DNA from: Streptomyces sp. AC558_RSS880
Lineage (GTDB): Bacteria; Actinomycetota; Actinomycetes; Streptomycetales; Streptomycetaceae
Assembly (NCBI RefSeq): GCF_019049255.1
Contig: NZ_JAGMUJ010000077.1
Location: 1-58,450, forward strand
Reading direction: 5' to 3'
DNA length: 58,450 nt
A program made the translations under genes and the position numbers. Under the pieces are notes generated by a model. That model made no database searches. It saw only the letters and a list, made by a program, of their open reading frames with translations, and was not told the DNA's origin. This document shows positions 32,197 to 40,610 of this stretch, piece by piece (position 1 is the first letter of the stretch; every line of letters starts with the position of its first letter).

Positions 32197-33690
32197 ATGA
32201 CGGTGACACAGGACGGCCCCGAGGCCACGGACGCGGTGGCACACGGGCCCGGCATCGACCCGGAGCGGCTGGCCGTCTGCCTCGACGTGCTGCGGGAACT
32301 CGACGAACTCGACGTCGACCACCCGGACGCGATCCTGGTCCGCCGGGCCACCTCGCACATCTACCGCACGGTCAAGCAGCGCCGCCGCCAGGAGCGCCGG
32401 GCCGCCAAGACCGCCCACGACAGGGCGGTCACCGAGGCCACCGCCACCGGCTCCGCCGAGCGCATCGACGACGAGACCGAAGGCATCCTGCCGTCCTCCC
32501 GGGTCGAGTCCGGCAAGATCGCGGGGATACTCCAGCGCCCCCGCTCCTGCTACACCTGCAAGGCCCGCTACGTCGAGGTCGACTACTTCTACCACCAGCT
32601 CTGCCCGAAGTGCGCCGCCGAGAACCGCGCCCGGCGCGACGCCCGCGCGGACCTCACCGGCAAGCGGGCGCTGCTCACCGGCGGACGCGCCAAGATCGGC
32701 ATGTACATCGCGCTGCGGCTGCTGCGCGACGGCGCCCACACCACGATCACCACGCGCTTCCCCAAGGACGCCATCCGCCGCTTCAAGGCCATGGACGACT
32801 CCGCGGACTGGATGCACCGCCTGGAGGTCGTCGGCATCGACCTGCGCGACCCCGCCCAGGCCGTCGCGCTGGCCGACCGGGTCGCGGAGCAGGGCCCGCT
32901 CGACATCCTGATCAACAACGCCACCCAGACCGTACGCCGTCTGCCGTCCGCGTACACCGCGCTCGTCGAGGGCGAGAGTGCCCCGCTGCCGGCCGGTGAG
33001 CTGCCCGCCCACCACGTCATCGGCGCCTTCAACTCCGGCGCGGTCGACGGACTGACCGCGCTGCCCGTCGGCGTCAGCGGACTCGACGCGCAGAAGGTGG
33101 CCGACCTCGCCCTGGTCGCGGGCAACGCCAGCGTGGTCCGGCACCGCGAGGGCACCGCCATCGACGCGGGCGGCCTGCTCCCCGACGTCGTCGACACCAA
33201 CACCTGGGTGCAGACCATCGAGCAGATCTCCCCGGTGGAGCTGCTGGAGACCCAGCTGTGCAACTACACGGCGCCGTTCATCCTGATCAGCAAGTTGCGT
33301 CCGGCGATGGCCGAGGCCGCGCGCCGGGCGTCCGCCGGGCGCGCCTACGTCGTCAACGTCTCCGCGATGGAAGGCGTGTTCGACCGCGGCTACAAGGGCG
33401 CCGGCCACCCCAACACCAACGCGGCCAAGGCGGCCATGAACATGGTGACGCGGACCAGCGCGCAGGAGATGTTCGACGCCGACCGCATCCTGATGACCTC
33501 GGTCGACACCGGCTGGATCACCGACGAGCGACCCCACTTCGACAAGCTGCGCCTCGCCGACGCCGGTTTCCACGCCCCGCTCGACCTGGTCGACGGCGCC
33601 GCCCGCGTCTACGACCCGATCGTGCGCGGCGAGGCGGGCGAGGACCTGTACGGCGTCTTCCTGAAGGACTACGCGCCCGGCCGGTGGTGA
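32197..33690 (+). CDS. SDR-family oxidoreductase with N-terminal zinc-ribbon
   Basis: A 497-aa protein of unusual build. Residues 1-105 are helical and charged (HIYRTVKQRRRQERRAAKTA). Around residues 118-145 CYTCKARYVEV and QLCPKCAAENR give CxxC-x(n)-CxxC, a rubredoxin-like zinc site. The Rossmann SDR domain follows (KRALLTGGRAKIGMYIALRLLRDG, DILINNATQ). At the active site NVSAMEG supplies Ser, but the Tyr of YxxxK is Thr in HPNTNAAKAAMNM, so classical SDR chemistry is doubtful. An inserted segment of about 80 residues separates NNAT from the active site. The start is the ATG at 32197. It lies 104 bp after the WS/DGAT gene on the same strand. Confidence 0.85.
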   Translation: MTVTQDGPEATDAVAHGPGIDPERLAVCLDVLRELDELDVDHPDAILVRRATSHIYRTVKQRRRQERRAAKTAHDRAVTEATATGSAERIDDETEGILPSSRVESGKIAGILQRPRSCYTCKARYVEVDYFYHQLCPKCAAENRARRDARADLTGKRALLTGGRAKIGMYIALRLLRDGAHTTITTRFPKDAIRRFKAMDDSADWMHRLEVVGIDLRDPAQAVALADRVAEQGPLDILINNATQTVRRLPSAYTALVEGESAPLPAGELPAHHVIGAFNSGAVDGLTALPVGVSGLDAQKVADLALVAGNASVVRHREGTAIDAGGLLPDVVDTNTWVQTIEQISPVELLETQLCNYTAPFILISKLRPAMAEAARRASAGRAYVVNVSAMEGVFDRGYKGAGHPNTNAAKAAMNMVTRTSAQEMFDADRILMTSVDTGWITDERPHFDKLRLADAGFHAPLDLVDGAARVYDPIVRGEAGEDLYGVFLKDYAPGRW

Positions 33691-33695
33691 CGCGG

Positions 33696-33714
33696 GACGG
33701 CCCGAGGGGCCGTC
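33696..33714. terminator. Short bidirectional terminator between convergent genes
   Basis: GACGGCCC-GAG-GGGCCGTC forms a perfect 8-bp stem with a 3-nt loop. It lies just after the SDR stop and overlaps the last codon of the convergent HD-like gene. Confidence 0.7.
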
Positions 33715-34162
33715 AGTCGACCATGCCCAGCCGCGAGTTGCGCGCCGCCAGCAGCTCCAGCACGGTGCGCCAGTCCTCCAGGACACCGGCGTCGAAGCAG
33801 GCGGTGCGGGCCTCCTCGTCCGCCGCGCGCAGGGCGAGGAGATCGTCGTCGGCCGGAAGGTCGTACCGGGCGTGCCGGAGGACCAGGCCGGCCACCCGCT
33901 CGCCGAGCAGCGTCCGTATCGCGTCCGCCGCGCGGTCGGCCCGTACCGCCGGTTCGCCCGGCCACAGCAGCCGGCCGACGGGCCGTACCAGGCCCGCCAC
34001 CTGGAGTTCCTTGTCCGCGGGCCGGCCGCGGCGCAGCAGCGCGGCGGTGCGCAGGGCGTGGTCGTGCGCGTCGACCGGGGCGCCGCCACGGCCCCGGACG
34101 TCCCGCGTGCCCCGGCACGCGTACAGCAGGTCCATCAGCTCCTCGACGGTGCGCAGCTCCAT
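33713..34162 (-). CDS. HD-superfamily-like protein with a degenerate metal motif
   Basis: A 149-aa protein. MELRTVEELMDLLYA, then APVDAHDHALRTAALLRRG and AGLVRPVGRLLWPG, resembles small HD-domain phosphohydrolase/oxygenase-like proteins (PhnZ-type: H..DHALRTA..LR, ...LVHDxG). At the second motif the expected HD is RP (LVRPVG), so one pair of metal ligands is missing and the protein may be non-catalytic. The later ARYDL segment stands where VRxH would lie. ATG 34162 is chosen because the family resemblance starts there; an in-frame ATG at 34324 would add 54 unlike residues. It is convergent with the zinc-ribbon SDR gene. The assignment is tentative. Confidence 0.6.
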   Translation of the reverse strand: MELRTVEELMDLLYACRGTRDVRGRGGAPVDAHDHALRTAALLRRGRPADKELQVAGLVRPVGRLLWPGEPAVRADRAADAIRTLLGERVAGLVLRHARYDLPADDDLLALRAADEEARTACFDAGVLEDWRTVLELLAARNSRLGMVD

Positions 34163-34632
34163 GCGCCGGTCCTCCCGGGAGTAGGCCGTTGCCGTGCGGC
34201 AGCAGACCATGACGAGCTTGCGTACCGGCCAACGGGACCTGAACTGCGCCCCGACCACGCGGCCCGGCCGGAAGTGCCGACGCCTGTGTACTTCGAACGA
34301 GTGACTACAGTCGGTCGCGTTCATCCGGAAATAGGAGCATATTCCGGTTGTTGGGCACCCTCCGACGCATGATTGTTACCGTCAGTTTTGAGCCCCATCG
34401 AGCGGGGGGCCGCTCATTTGGTTACTCTGATCCGGACGGACAGCAGTCAGGGTTCCACCCGCACCCACGGTCCGTCATGGGACCAGCCGGTTCACCACGG
34501 CCTGCTCTCCCTCGAGTCGCCGGCGCCACCGCGTCCGAACGGTTTTCCCTTCAGGCCCGAGCGGACGTCGGGCGCCGGGCGCAGGGCCGACGCGGTACGT
34601 CCCGAGGGTGACCGACACATAAGGAGTGCGCG
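34163..34632. other. 470-bp intergenic region with inverted repeats
   Basis: No gene that I can support apart from its flanks. CCGGAA (34325-34330) and TTCCGG (34342-34347) are inverted with an 11-bp spacer, next to the HD-like gene's possible upstream start. Further right, GAGCCCC-ATCGAGC-GGGGGGC can fold, followed by an A/T-richer run with TTTGGTTACTCTGATC, which could contain a -10-like TACTCT. AAGGAG at 34621-34626 is the ribosome-binding site of the small gene at 34633. The region probably holds divergent promoters and a long leader for that gene. Confidence 0.4.
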
Positions 34633-34806
34633 GTGACACCGGAGCAGACGAAGAGCGATCAGCGCCCCGAGGAACGCGCGGAGCGCACCGCCCGCCAGCC
34701 GAAGAAGCTCGGCAGTCTCGACGTGTGGGCCCGTTCGGCCCCGATCCGCCTCGCCGGCTACGAGGACGACCTCGCCGAGCCCCACATCCTGCCCAGCGTC
34801 GACTGA
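34633..34806 (+). CDS. Small 57-aa protein, unknown function
   Basis: A short gene with a strong AAGGAG ribosome-binding site 6 nt before GTG 34633. The peptide starts MTPEQTKSDQRPEERAERTA, has a basic middle (RQPKKLGSLDVWARSAPIRL) and an acidic end (AGYEDDLAEPHILPSVD). The charge partition (basic/polar first half, hydrophobic centre, acidic tail) looks like a precursor peptide or small regulatory protein rather than chance. There is no signal peptide or membrane segment. No modifying enzymes (lanthionine, lasso, radical-SAM or YcaO) are adjacent, so a RiPP role is unsupported. It is convergent with the VOC gene. Confidence 0.62.
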   Translation: MTPEQTKSDQRPEERAERTARQPKKLGSLDVWARSAPIRLAGYEDDLAEPHILPSVD

Positions 34807-34835
34807 CGGCACGTGCGGGCGGGTCGCCCCCGTCG

Positions 34836-35231
34836 CTACGGCCGGACGTAGGGCCGGGTCATGATCTCCATGTTGTGGCCGTCCGGGTCGTCGAAGTAGG
34901 CGCCGCGTCCGCCGAAGAGGCCGTTGACCCTGCCGGGCTCGGTGTGGCCCGGATCCGCGTAGTAGGTGATCCCGGCCGCCTCCAGGCGCGCGATCATGGC
35001 ATCGAACCGCTCCTCGGGCACCAGGAACGCGTAGTGCTGGCCCTGGACCGGCTCGTCCCGCTTCTCGTAATAGTCGAGGGTCACGCCGTTGCCCAGGTCG
35101 ACCGGGAGGAACGGGCCGAACGGGGCGCCGACCTCCAGTCCCAGTATCCCGGCGAGGAACTCGGCGGAGTGCCGGCGGTCGCTGGCGTAGACGGCGGTGT
35201 GGTTCAAGTGGACGTGCTGTGCTGCGGACAT
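34836..35231 (-). CDS. VOC-family (glyoxalase/bleomycin-resistance-like) protein
   Basis: A 131-aa vicinal oxygen chelate protein with two beta-alpha-beta-beta-beta modules. Metal-ligand candidates are His in HLNHTAVYASD at the N-terminus, His in GQHYAFLV and Glu in DPDGHNMEIMTRP near the end. GGRGAYFDDPDGHNMEI is the clearest signature. The start is the MSAAQHVH methionine at 35231. Functions in the family include isomerases, dioxygenases and drug-binding proteins; none can be chosen here. The 208 bp between it and the MerR gene stop hold nothing recognised. Confidence 0.85.
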   Translation of the reverse strand: MSAAQHVHLNHTAVYASDRRHSAEFLAGILGLEVGAPFGPFLPVDLGNGVTLDYYEKRDEPVQGQHYAFLVPEERFDAMIARLEAAGITYYADPGHTEPGRVNGLFGGRGAYFDDPDGHNMEIMTRPYVRP

Positions 35232-35439
35232 GGCTGGATTCGTCTCCGGTGTCGGTTTCCATGGTGGGACGGGAACACGGAGAGGAAAGGCGGGCCACGG
35301 CCTCGCGCGAGCGGGGGCGCGCCCCGCACCGGCCTCACACCGAGGCCGGGAGCGCCTTGCGTGCATGGCCTACGGCCGACCCGGCAGTCACCCGCCCGAC
35401 CCTAGACCCTCGCGGCCGGTCGCCGCAACGCCGTTCCGG

Positions 35440-36105
35440 TCAGGCCGAGTTGTGCTCGTCCCCGCCGTGGCGTGCGGTCGACTCGTTCTCCTGGGCGAGC
35501 CGGCGCAGGGCCATCAGCGCCGGTTCCAGGAGGAAGGTCAGCAGCACCGCCCGCTCGGCCTTCTCCATCGGGTCCGCGACCGTCTCCAGGCGGTCGAGGT
35601 CGTGCCGGGCCGTCCGTTCCGCGAGCTCGGCGTAGGGGAGGAGCGCCTCCCAGTCGTACTCGATGTCCAGTGAGCGCAGGGTCCGCAGCGTCTCGTCGAT
35701 GGTCTGCCGGGCCGGGTTGTGCTCGGAGACCGTCCAGCCCATCGCGTCGACCAGGGCGGCGGCCTCGGGGTTCGCCCCGGCGGGGGCCTCGCCCTCGCCC
35801 TCGCCCTCGGCCGCGTCCGGCGTGCCGTCGTCGGACGGCCGGATGCCGAAGGCGATGCCGAGCAGTCGGTGCAGGTCGGTCCGGTGTTCGGCCATGGCGT
35901 CCAGGACGTGCTTGGCCGAGGCGACGGACAGGCCCCGCACCCCCGTCAGCGCGCGGATCAGGCGGAGTCTTCTGAGATGGGTCTCGTCGTACTCGGCCTG
36001 GGTCGCCGCGGTGGCCCGGCCGGGCGGCAGCAGCCCTTCGCGCAGGTAGTACTTGATCGTCGCGTTGGGCACCCCGCTGCGGCGGCTGAGCTCCGAGATT
36101 CTCAT
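35440..36105 (-). CDS. MerR-family transcriptional regulator
   Basis: A 221-aa regulator. The MerR winged HTH begins at once (MRISELSRRSGVPNATIKYYLREGLLPPGRATAATQAEYDE) and is followed by LRRLRLIRALTGVRGLSVASAKHVL. A Gly/Glu-rich linker near residues 100-115 leads to a helical C-terminal effector part. No cysteine metal site is visible, so the effector is probably organic. ATG 36105 is used; an upstream in-frame start would run into the operator region. It is divergent from the DUF3291 gene around a 47-bp palindrome, indicating joint control. Confidence 0.9.
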   Translation of the reverse strand: MRISELSRRSGVPNATIKYYLREGLLPPGRATAATQAEYDETHLRRLRLIRALTGVRGLSVASAKHVLDAMAEHRTDLHRLLGIAFGIRPSDDGTPDAAEGEGEGEAPAGANPEAAALVDAMGWTVSEHNPARQTIDETLRTLRSLDIEYDWEALLPYAELAERTARHDLDRLETVADPMEKAERAVLLTFLLEPALMALRRLAQENESTARHGGDEHNSA

Positions 36106-36127
36106 GTTCTTCCCCTCTCCCTCTGGA

Positions 36128-36174
36128 AATTGGGTAGTGGCACTGTCTAATCTGGATAGTGCCACTCACCAATT
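36128..36174. promoter_or_regulatory. 47-bp palindrome, probable MerR operator
   Basis: AGTGGCACT (36136-36144) and AGTGCCACT (36158-36166) are perfect 9-bp arms around a 13-bp spacer. The symmetry extends outward to 17-bp arms (AATTGGG..., ...CCAATT) with two mismatches. It lies in the 86-bp gap between the divergent MerR and DUF3291 genes. MerR proteins bind such dyads between -35 and -10 and distort the DNA to activate. Confidence 0.78.
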
Positions 36175-36191
36175 ATGGAGGCGAGACTACC

Positions 36192-36620
36192 GTGCCTACT
36201 CTCCCCTGGGTCACGCCGCACCAGGCGGGCCCCGACACCACCCACGCCTTCGTCATGGCCTCCCGCTTCGAGGTGCGGTCGCTGAAGGACGTCCCCCGCT
36301 TCTTCTGGAAGTCCCTCTCCGCCTGGGGCCAGGTCCGCAAGGCACCCGGCGCCCTCGGCGCCTCCCTGGAGGCCAGGCCGTTCGGCAGGGTCTTCTACAC
36401 GCTGTCCGCGTGGGAGAGCCGGGACACGCTCTACGCCTACGCCCGGACCGAACCGCACAAGAGCGTCATGACCGGCCTGCGCGCGACGATGCGCGACTCG
36501 ACGTTCACCTTCTGGGAGGTGCCCGTCGACGGGCTGCCGGTCGACTGGGACGACGCCAAGCGCCGCCTCGAGGCCCAGGCGCGGGCCGGCGCCCCGGACG
36601 GGCACGGCACCGCCCACTGA
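36192..36620 (+). CDS. DUF3291 family protein (spheroidene-monooxygenase-like)
   Basis: A 142-aa protein with the dimeric alpha/beta-barrel-like pattern of DUF3291: AFVMASRFEVRSLKDVPRFFWKSL, then GALGASLEARPFGRVFYTLSAWESRDTLYAYART and PHKSVMTGLR. Members relate to CrtA-like monooxygenases, but the activity of this branch is unknown to me. GTG 36192 follows GGAGG at 36177-36181; the upstream GTG at 36159 lies inside the operator arm. It is likely the target of the divergent MerR regulator. Confidence 0.82.
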   Translation: MPTLPWVTPHQAGPDTTHAFVMASRFEVRSLKDVPRFFWKSLSAWGQVRKAPGALGASLEARPFGRVFYTLSAWESRDTLYAYARTEPHKSVMTGLRATMRDSTFTFWEVPVDGLPVDWDDAKRRLEAQARAGAPDGHGTAH

Positions 36621-36702
36621 ACGGCGGCCTGGTTCGAACGGGTGCGCGCCGGGGGAGTGGTACCCCTGGTGACCACCCGTTCTCACCCATGGAGCGCCCC
36701 GC

Positions 36703-39700
36703 ATGCATGACGACCGCACCCTGGTCGAAGCCCGCCTCGAGCGCGTCCTCGGCGAGCGCATCCGCCCCGCCGTGTACCCCGAGTCCGTGCCCCTCGAGGT
36801 CGCGGTGTGGCACGCCCCCGGCGAACCCGTCCCCGTCGCCGAGGGCCTCGCGGCCGAACCCGAACCCGTCGAGGTGGGCGCACGCTGGGGCGCGCCCTGG
36901 GGCACCAGCTGGTTCCGGGTCACCGGGACCGTGCCCGAGGCGTGGGCCGGGCGGACCGTGGAGGCGGTCCTCGACCTCGGCTTCGACGAGAACATGCCCG
37001 GCTTCCAGTGCGAGGGCCTGGTCTACCGGCCCGACGGCACTCCCGTGAAGGGCCTCAATCCCCGCAACCAGTGGGTGCGCGTCGGCGCGCCCGCCGAGGG
37101 CGGGGAGGAGGTGCGCCTGCACATCGAGGCCGCCTCCAACCCCGTCATCCTGGGCTACCGCCCCTTCGTCCCCACCCCGCTCGGCGACAAGGAGACCGCG
37201 GGCGGCGCACCGCAGTACACCCTCGCCCGCATGGATCTCGCCGTGTTCGACGAGAACGTGTGGCAGCTGGTGATCGACCTCGAGGTGCTCGGCGAGCTGA
37301 TGGCCGAGCTGCCGGCCGACGCGCCCCGCCGCTTCGAGATCCTGCGGGCGGTGGACGAGGCGCTGGACGCCGTCGACCTCCAGGACGTGAACGGCACGGC
37401 GGAGTGGGCCCGTTCGCGCCTCACCGAGGTGCTGTCAGCCCCCGCCGTCCCCTCCGCGCACCGGATCAGCGCCGTCGGTCACGCGCACATCGACTCGGCG
37501 TGGCTGTGGCCGCTGCGCGAGACCGTGCGCAAGGTCGCCCGTACGACCGCCGGCATGACCGCCCTGCTCGACGACGAACCCGAGTTCGTGTTCGCCATGT
37601 CGCAGGCCCAGCAGTGGGCGTGGGTGAAGGAGCACCGGCCCGAGGTGTGGGCACGGGTGAAGGAGGCGGTGGCCGGCGGGCGGTTCGTGCCGGCCGGCGG
37701 CATGTGGGTGGAATCGGACACCAACATGCCCGGCTCGGAGGCGATGGCCCGGCAGTTCGTGCACGGCAAGCGGTTCTTCCTCGACGAGTTCGGCATCGAG
37801 AACGACGAGGCGTGGCTGCCGGACACCTTCGGCTTCGCCGCCGGACTGCCGCAGATCATCAAGGCGGCGGGCTCCCGTTACCTGCTGACGCAGAAGATCT
37901 CCTGGTCCCGGACGAACAAGTTCCCCCACCACACCTTCCGCTGGGAGGGCATCGACGGCACCCGGATCTTCACCCACTTCCCGCCCGTCGACACCTACAA
38001 CTGCTCCATGAGGGGCGCCGAGATCGCCCACGCCGTCCGCAACTTCAAGGACAAGGGCGCGGCCCGCCACTCCCTCGCGCCCACCGGGTGGGGCGACGGG
38101 GGCGGCGGCACCACCCGCGAGATGGTCGCCAAGGCGGCCCGGCTGCGGGACCTGGAGGGCTCGGCGACGGTGACCTGGGAGACACCGTCCGCGTTCTTCG
38201 CGAAGGCCGAGGCCGAGTACCCCGAACCGCCCGTCTGGGTCGGCGAGCTGTACCTCGAACTGCACCGCGCCACCCTCACCAGCCAGGCCGGCACCAAACA
38301 GGGCAACCGCCGCAGCGAGCACCTGCTGCGCGAGGCCGAACTGTGGGCGGCCACGGCCGCCGTGCGCACCGGATTCCCCTACCCCCACGAGGAGTTGGAC
38401 CGGATCTGGAAGACGGTGCTGCTGCACCAGTTCCACGACATCCTGCCCGGCTCCTCCATCGCCTGGGTGCACCGCGAGGCCCGCGCCACCTACGCGCGGA
38501 TCGCCGCGGAACTGAACGGCGTCATCGACTCCGCCCAGCGCGCCCTGGCCGGTGAGGGCACGGTCCCGCTGGTCTTCAACGCCGCCCCGCACACCCGCGC
38601 GGGTGTCCCGGCGGGCGGCGCGCGGCCGGCGGACCTCGAGGGCCGTACGACCCTCGACGCGCGCCCAGGAGGCGGACACGTCCTCGACAACGGTCTGCTC
38701 CGGATCGGGATCGACGCCCGCGGCCTCGTGGTCTCCGTCCACGACGTCGAGGCCGACCGCGAGACCATCGCCCCCGGCCGGGCGGGCAACCTGCTCCAGC
38801 TCCACCCGGACCTGCCGAACATGTGGGACGCCTGGGACGTCGACGCGTTCTACCGCAACACGGTCACCGATCTGACCGGCGCGGACGAGGTCACCGCCGG
38901 TCCGGACGGCGCCTCGGTGCGGATCGTCCGCTCCTTCGGCGGCTCCCGGGTCGTCCAGGTGCTGACGCTGCCGCCGGGGGAGCGGCGGCTCGTGGTGGAC
39001 ACCGAGGTCGACTGGCACGAGACGGAGAAGTTCCTCAAGCTCGCCTTCCCGCTCGACCTGCACGCCGAACGCTACGCGTCCGAGACGCAGTTCGGGCACT
39101 TCTTCCGGCCCACCCACACCAACACCTCATGGGAGGCCGCCAAGTTCGAGGCGTGCAACCACCGCTTCGTCCACCTTCAGGAGCCGGACTGGGGCGTGGC
39201 GGTCGTCAACGACTCGACGTACGGCCACGACGTGACGCGCACGGTCCGCACCGACGGCGACGGCGGCACGACCACCACGGTCCGCGTCTCCCTGCTGCGC
39301 GCCCCGCGTTTCCCCGACCCCGAGACCGACCAGGGCGTGCACCGCTTCCGGCACGCGCTGGTGCCGGGCGCCTCCCTCGGCGACGCGGTGCGCGAGGGCT
39401 GGCGGATCAATCTGCCCGAGCGGCGGCTCACCGGGGCCGGCGAGGTCGCCCCGCTGGTGACGGCCGACCGGGACGCGGTCGTGATCACGGCGGTCAAACT
39501 GGCCGACGACGGCAGCGGCGACGTCGTCGTCCGCTTCCACGAGGCCCACGGTGCCCGTGCCCGCGCCACGCTCACCACCGGTTTCGCGACCACCGGCGTC
39601 GAGGTGACCGACCTGCTGGAACGCCCGCTCGCGGAGACTCAGGCGCCCCCGCTCGACGGCGACCGGATCACCGTACGCCTGCGCCCCTTCCAGCTGATGA

Positions 39701-39723
39701 CGCTGCGGCTGAAGCGGGCCTGA
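36703..39723 (+). CDS. GH38 alpha-mannosidase
   Basis: A 1006-aa zinc-dependent, retaining glycoside hydrolase with no signal peptide, so cytoplasmic. HAHIDSAWLWPLRETVRK near residue 265 supplies zinc His/Asp; WLPDTFGFAAGLPQ carries the catalytic nucleophile Asp; HQFHDILPGSSI holds the third zinc ligands. An N-terminal beta domain (GTSWFRVTGTVPEAW, VEAVLDLGFDE) and a C-terminal beta-sandwich complete the family layout, and length matches bacterial GH38. It would remove alpha-mannose from imported oligosaccharides. It ends 5 bp before the convergent GntR gene and lies beside the deoxyhexose operon, suggesting glycan use. Confidence 0.94.
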   Translation: MHDDRTLVEARLERVLGERIRPAVYPESVPLEVAVWHAPGEPVPVAEGLAAEPEPVEVGARWGAPWGTSWFRVTGTVPEAWAGRTVEAVLDLGFDENMPGFQCEGLVYRPDGTPVKGLNPRNQWVRVGAPAEGGEEVRLHIEAASNPVILGYRPFVPTPLGDKETAGGAPQYTLARMDLAVFDENVWQLVIDLEVLGELMAELPADAPRRFEILRAVDEALDAVDLQDVNGTAEWARSRLTEVLSAPAVPSAHRISAVGHAHIDSAWLWPLRETVRKVARTTAGMTALLDDEPEFVFAMSQAQQWAWVKEHRPEVWARVKEAVAGGRFVPAGGMWVESDTNMPGSEAMARQFVHGKRFFLDEFGIENDEAWLPDTFGFAAGLPQIIKAAGSRYLLTQKISWSRTNKFPHHTFRWEGIDGTRIFTHFPPVDTYNCSMRGAEIAHAVRNFKDKGAARHSLAPTGWGDGGGGTTREMVAKAARLRDLEGSATVTWETPSAFFAKAEAEYPEPPVWVGELYLELHRATLTSQAGTKQGNRRSEHLLREAELWAATAAVRTGFPYPHEELDRIWKTVLLHQFHDILPGSSIAWVHREARATYARIAAELNGVIDSAQRALAGEGTVPLVFNAAPHTRAGVPAGGARPADLEGRTTLDARPGGGHVLDNGLLRIGIDARGLVVSVHDVEADRETIAPGRAGNLLQLHPDLPNMWDAWDVDAFYRNTVTDLTGADEVTAGPDGASVRIVRSFGGSRVVQVLTLPPGERRLVVDTEVDWHETEKFLKLAFPLDLHAERYASETQFGHFFRPTHTNTSWEAAKFEACNHRFVHLQEPDWGVAVVNDSTYGHDVTRTVRTDGDGGTTTTVRVSLLRAPRFPDPETDQGVHRFRHALVPGASLGDAVREGWRINLPERRLTGAGEVAPLVTADRDAVVITAVKLADDGSGDVVVRFHEAHGARARATLTTGFATTGVEVTDLLERPLAETQAPPLDGDRITVRLRPFQLMTLRLKRA

Positions 39724-39728
39724 CCGGC

Positions 39729-40430
39729 TCAGCCCCGCAACCGGGTGCGCAGCCACTCCTCCACCGCGCCCACGTGCGCGGACGCCGCCGCCCGTGCCGC
39801 CTCCGGGTCGCGGGCGGCCAGGGCGCGGTGGATCGCGGCGTGTTCGCGCCGGGTGCGGGCGAAGGCGCCCTCCTCCTGGTAGCCGCGCCAGACCCGGGCC
39901 CGGAAGGTGCGCGAGGACAGGCCCTCCAGCATCGCGGCCATCGTCTCGTTGCCGGCGGCCGCCGCGATCTCGCGGTGGAAGGCCAGGTCGTGGGCGAGGA
40001 TCTCCTCCGGATCGTCGGTGGCGTTCATCGCCGCCAGGTGCTTCTCCACCTCGGCCAGCCGGTCCGCGGTGATCCGCGCGGCGGCCAGCGCGGTCGCCGT
40101 CGACTCCAGGACGCGGCGCACCTCCAGCAGCTCGACCAGGCGCGGCCCCCGGGACAGATCGGCCACCACCCCGAACGTCTCCAGCAGGTCCCCGGCCTCC
40201 AGCCGGGTGACGTAGATGCCCGAGCCGTGCCGGGCCTCGACCACGCCCAGCACCGTGAGCGCGCGGATCGCCTCCCGCATCGAACTGCGGGAGATGCCCA
40301 GCCGGGCGGCGAGATCCCGCTCGGTGGGCAGCCGCTCACCGGGCTCCAGTTCACCTTCGCGGATCATCGCCGTGATCCGCTCGATGGCGCGCTGCGTCAC
40401 CGTGCCCTTCTGCGGGGCCGTCTCCTCCAC
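39729..40430 (-). CDS. GntR-family (FadR/FCD-type) regulator
   Basis: A 233-aa repressor. The N-terminal winged HTH is GELEPGERLPTERDLAARLGISRSSMREAIRALTVLGVVEARHGSGIYV, classical GntR. The C-terminal FCD ligand domain has LVELLEVRRVLESTATALAA, DLAFHREIAAAAGNETM and EHAAIHRALAARDPEAARAAASAHV, with His/Asp metal-binding positions. FCD regulators usually sense sugar acids or carboxylates. It is divergent from the fuconate-dehydratase operon, and an AGTGGTC-A-GACCACT palindrome lies in the gap, so control of that operon by a pathway intermediate is likely. Confidence 0.92.
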   Translation of the reverse strand: MEETAPQKGTVTQRAIERITAMIREGELEPGERLPTERDLAARLGISRSSMREAIRALTVLGVVEARHGSGIYVTRLEAGDLLETFGVVADLSRGPRLVELLEVRRVLESTATALAAARITADRLAEVEKHLAAMNATDDPEEILAHDLAFHREIAAAAGNETMAAMLEGLSSRTFRARVWRGYQEEGAFARTRREHAAIHRALAARDPEAARAAASAHVGAVEEWLRTRLRG

Positions 40431-40473
40431 GCCACTCCTCCACTCACCCGGTCCGCCGCAGTCTAACGACGAG

Positions 40474-40488
40474 AGTGGTCAGACCACT
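40474..40488. promoter_or_regulatory. GntR operator AGTGGTCAGACCACT
   Basis: A perfect 15-bp palindrome (7-bp arms, central A) 44 bp upstream of the GntR start. A degraded second copy, AGTGGTCTGATAAGT at 40537-40551, matches fully in its left arm and four of seven bases in the right. Both contain the TGGTC half-site usual for FadR-type regulators and fall in the promoter region shared with the divergent sugar operon. Confidence 0.75.
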
Positions 40489-40610
40489 AGGGGCGAAAAA
40501 GCGCAAGATCCGTGCGTGGGGCTGTTCTGGCCGCCAAGTGGTCTGATAAGTATGCGGCCGTGCCCCGGACTGACGCCCTACCGTCCCCGTCGCCCACCGA
40601 AAGGTCCTCC

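Noticed and set aside
34633..34806. RiPP biosynthetic cluster around the 57-aa gene
   Set aside because: No lanthionine synthetase, lasso cyclase, YcaO, radical-SAM or dedicated transporter gene is within reach.
40474..40488. DasR (dre) site
   Set aside because: The dre consensus is a 16-bp even palindrome with ACTGGTCTAGACCAGT-like sequence; this 15-bp site fits the adjacent FadR-type regulator better.
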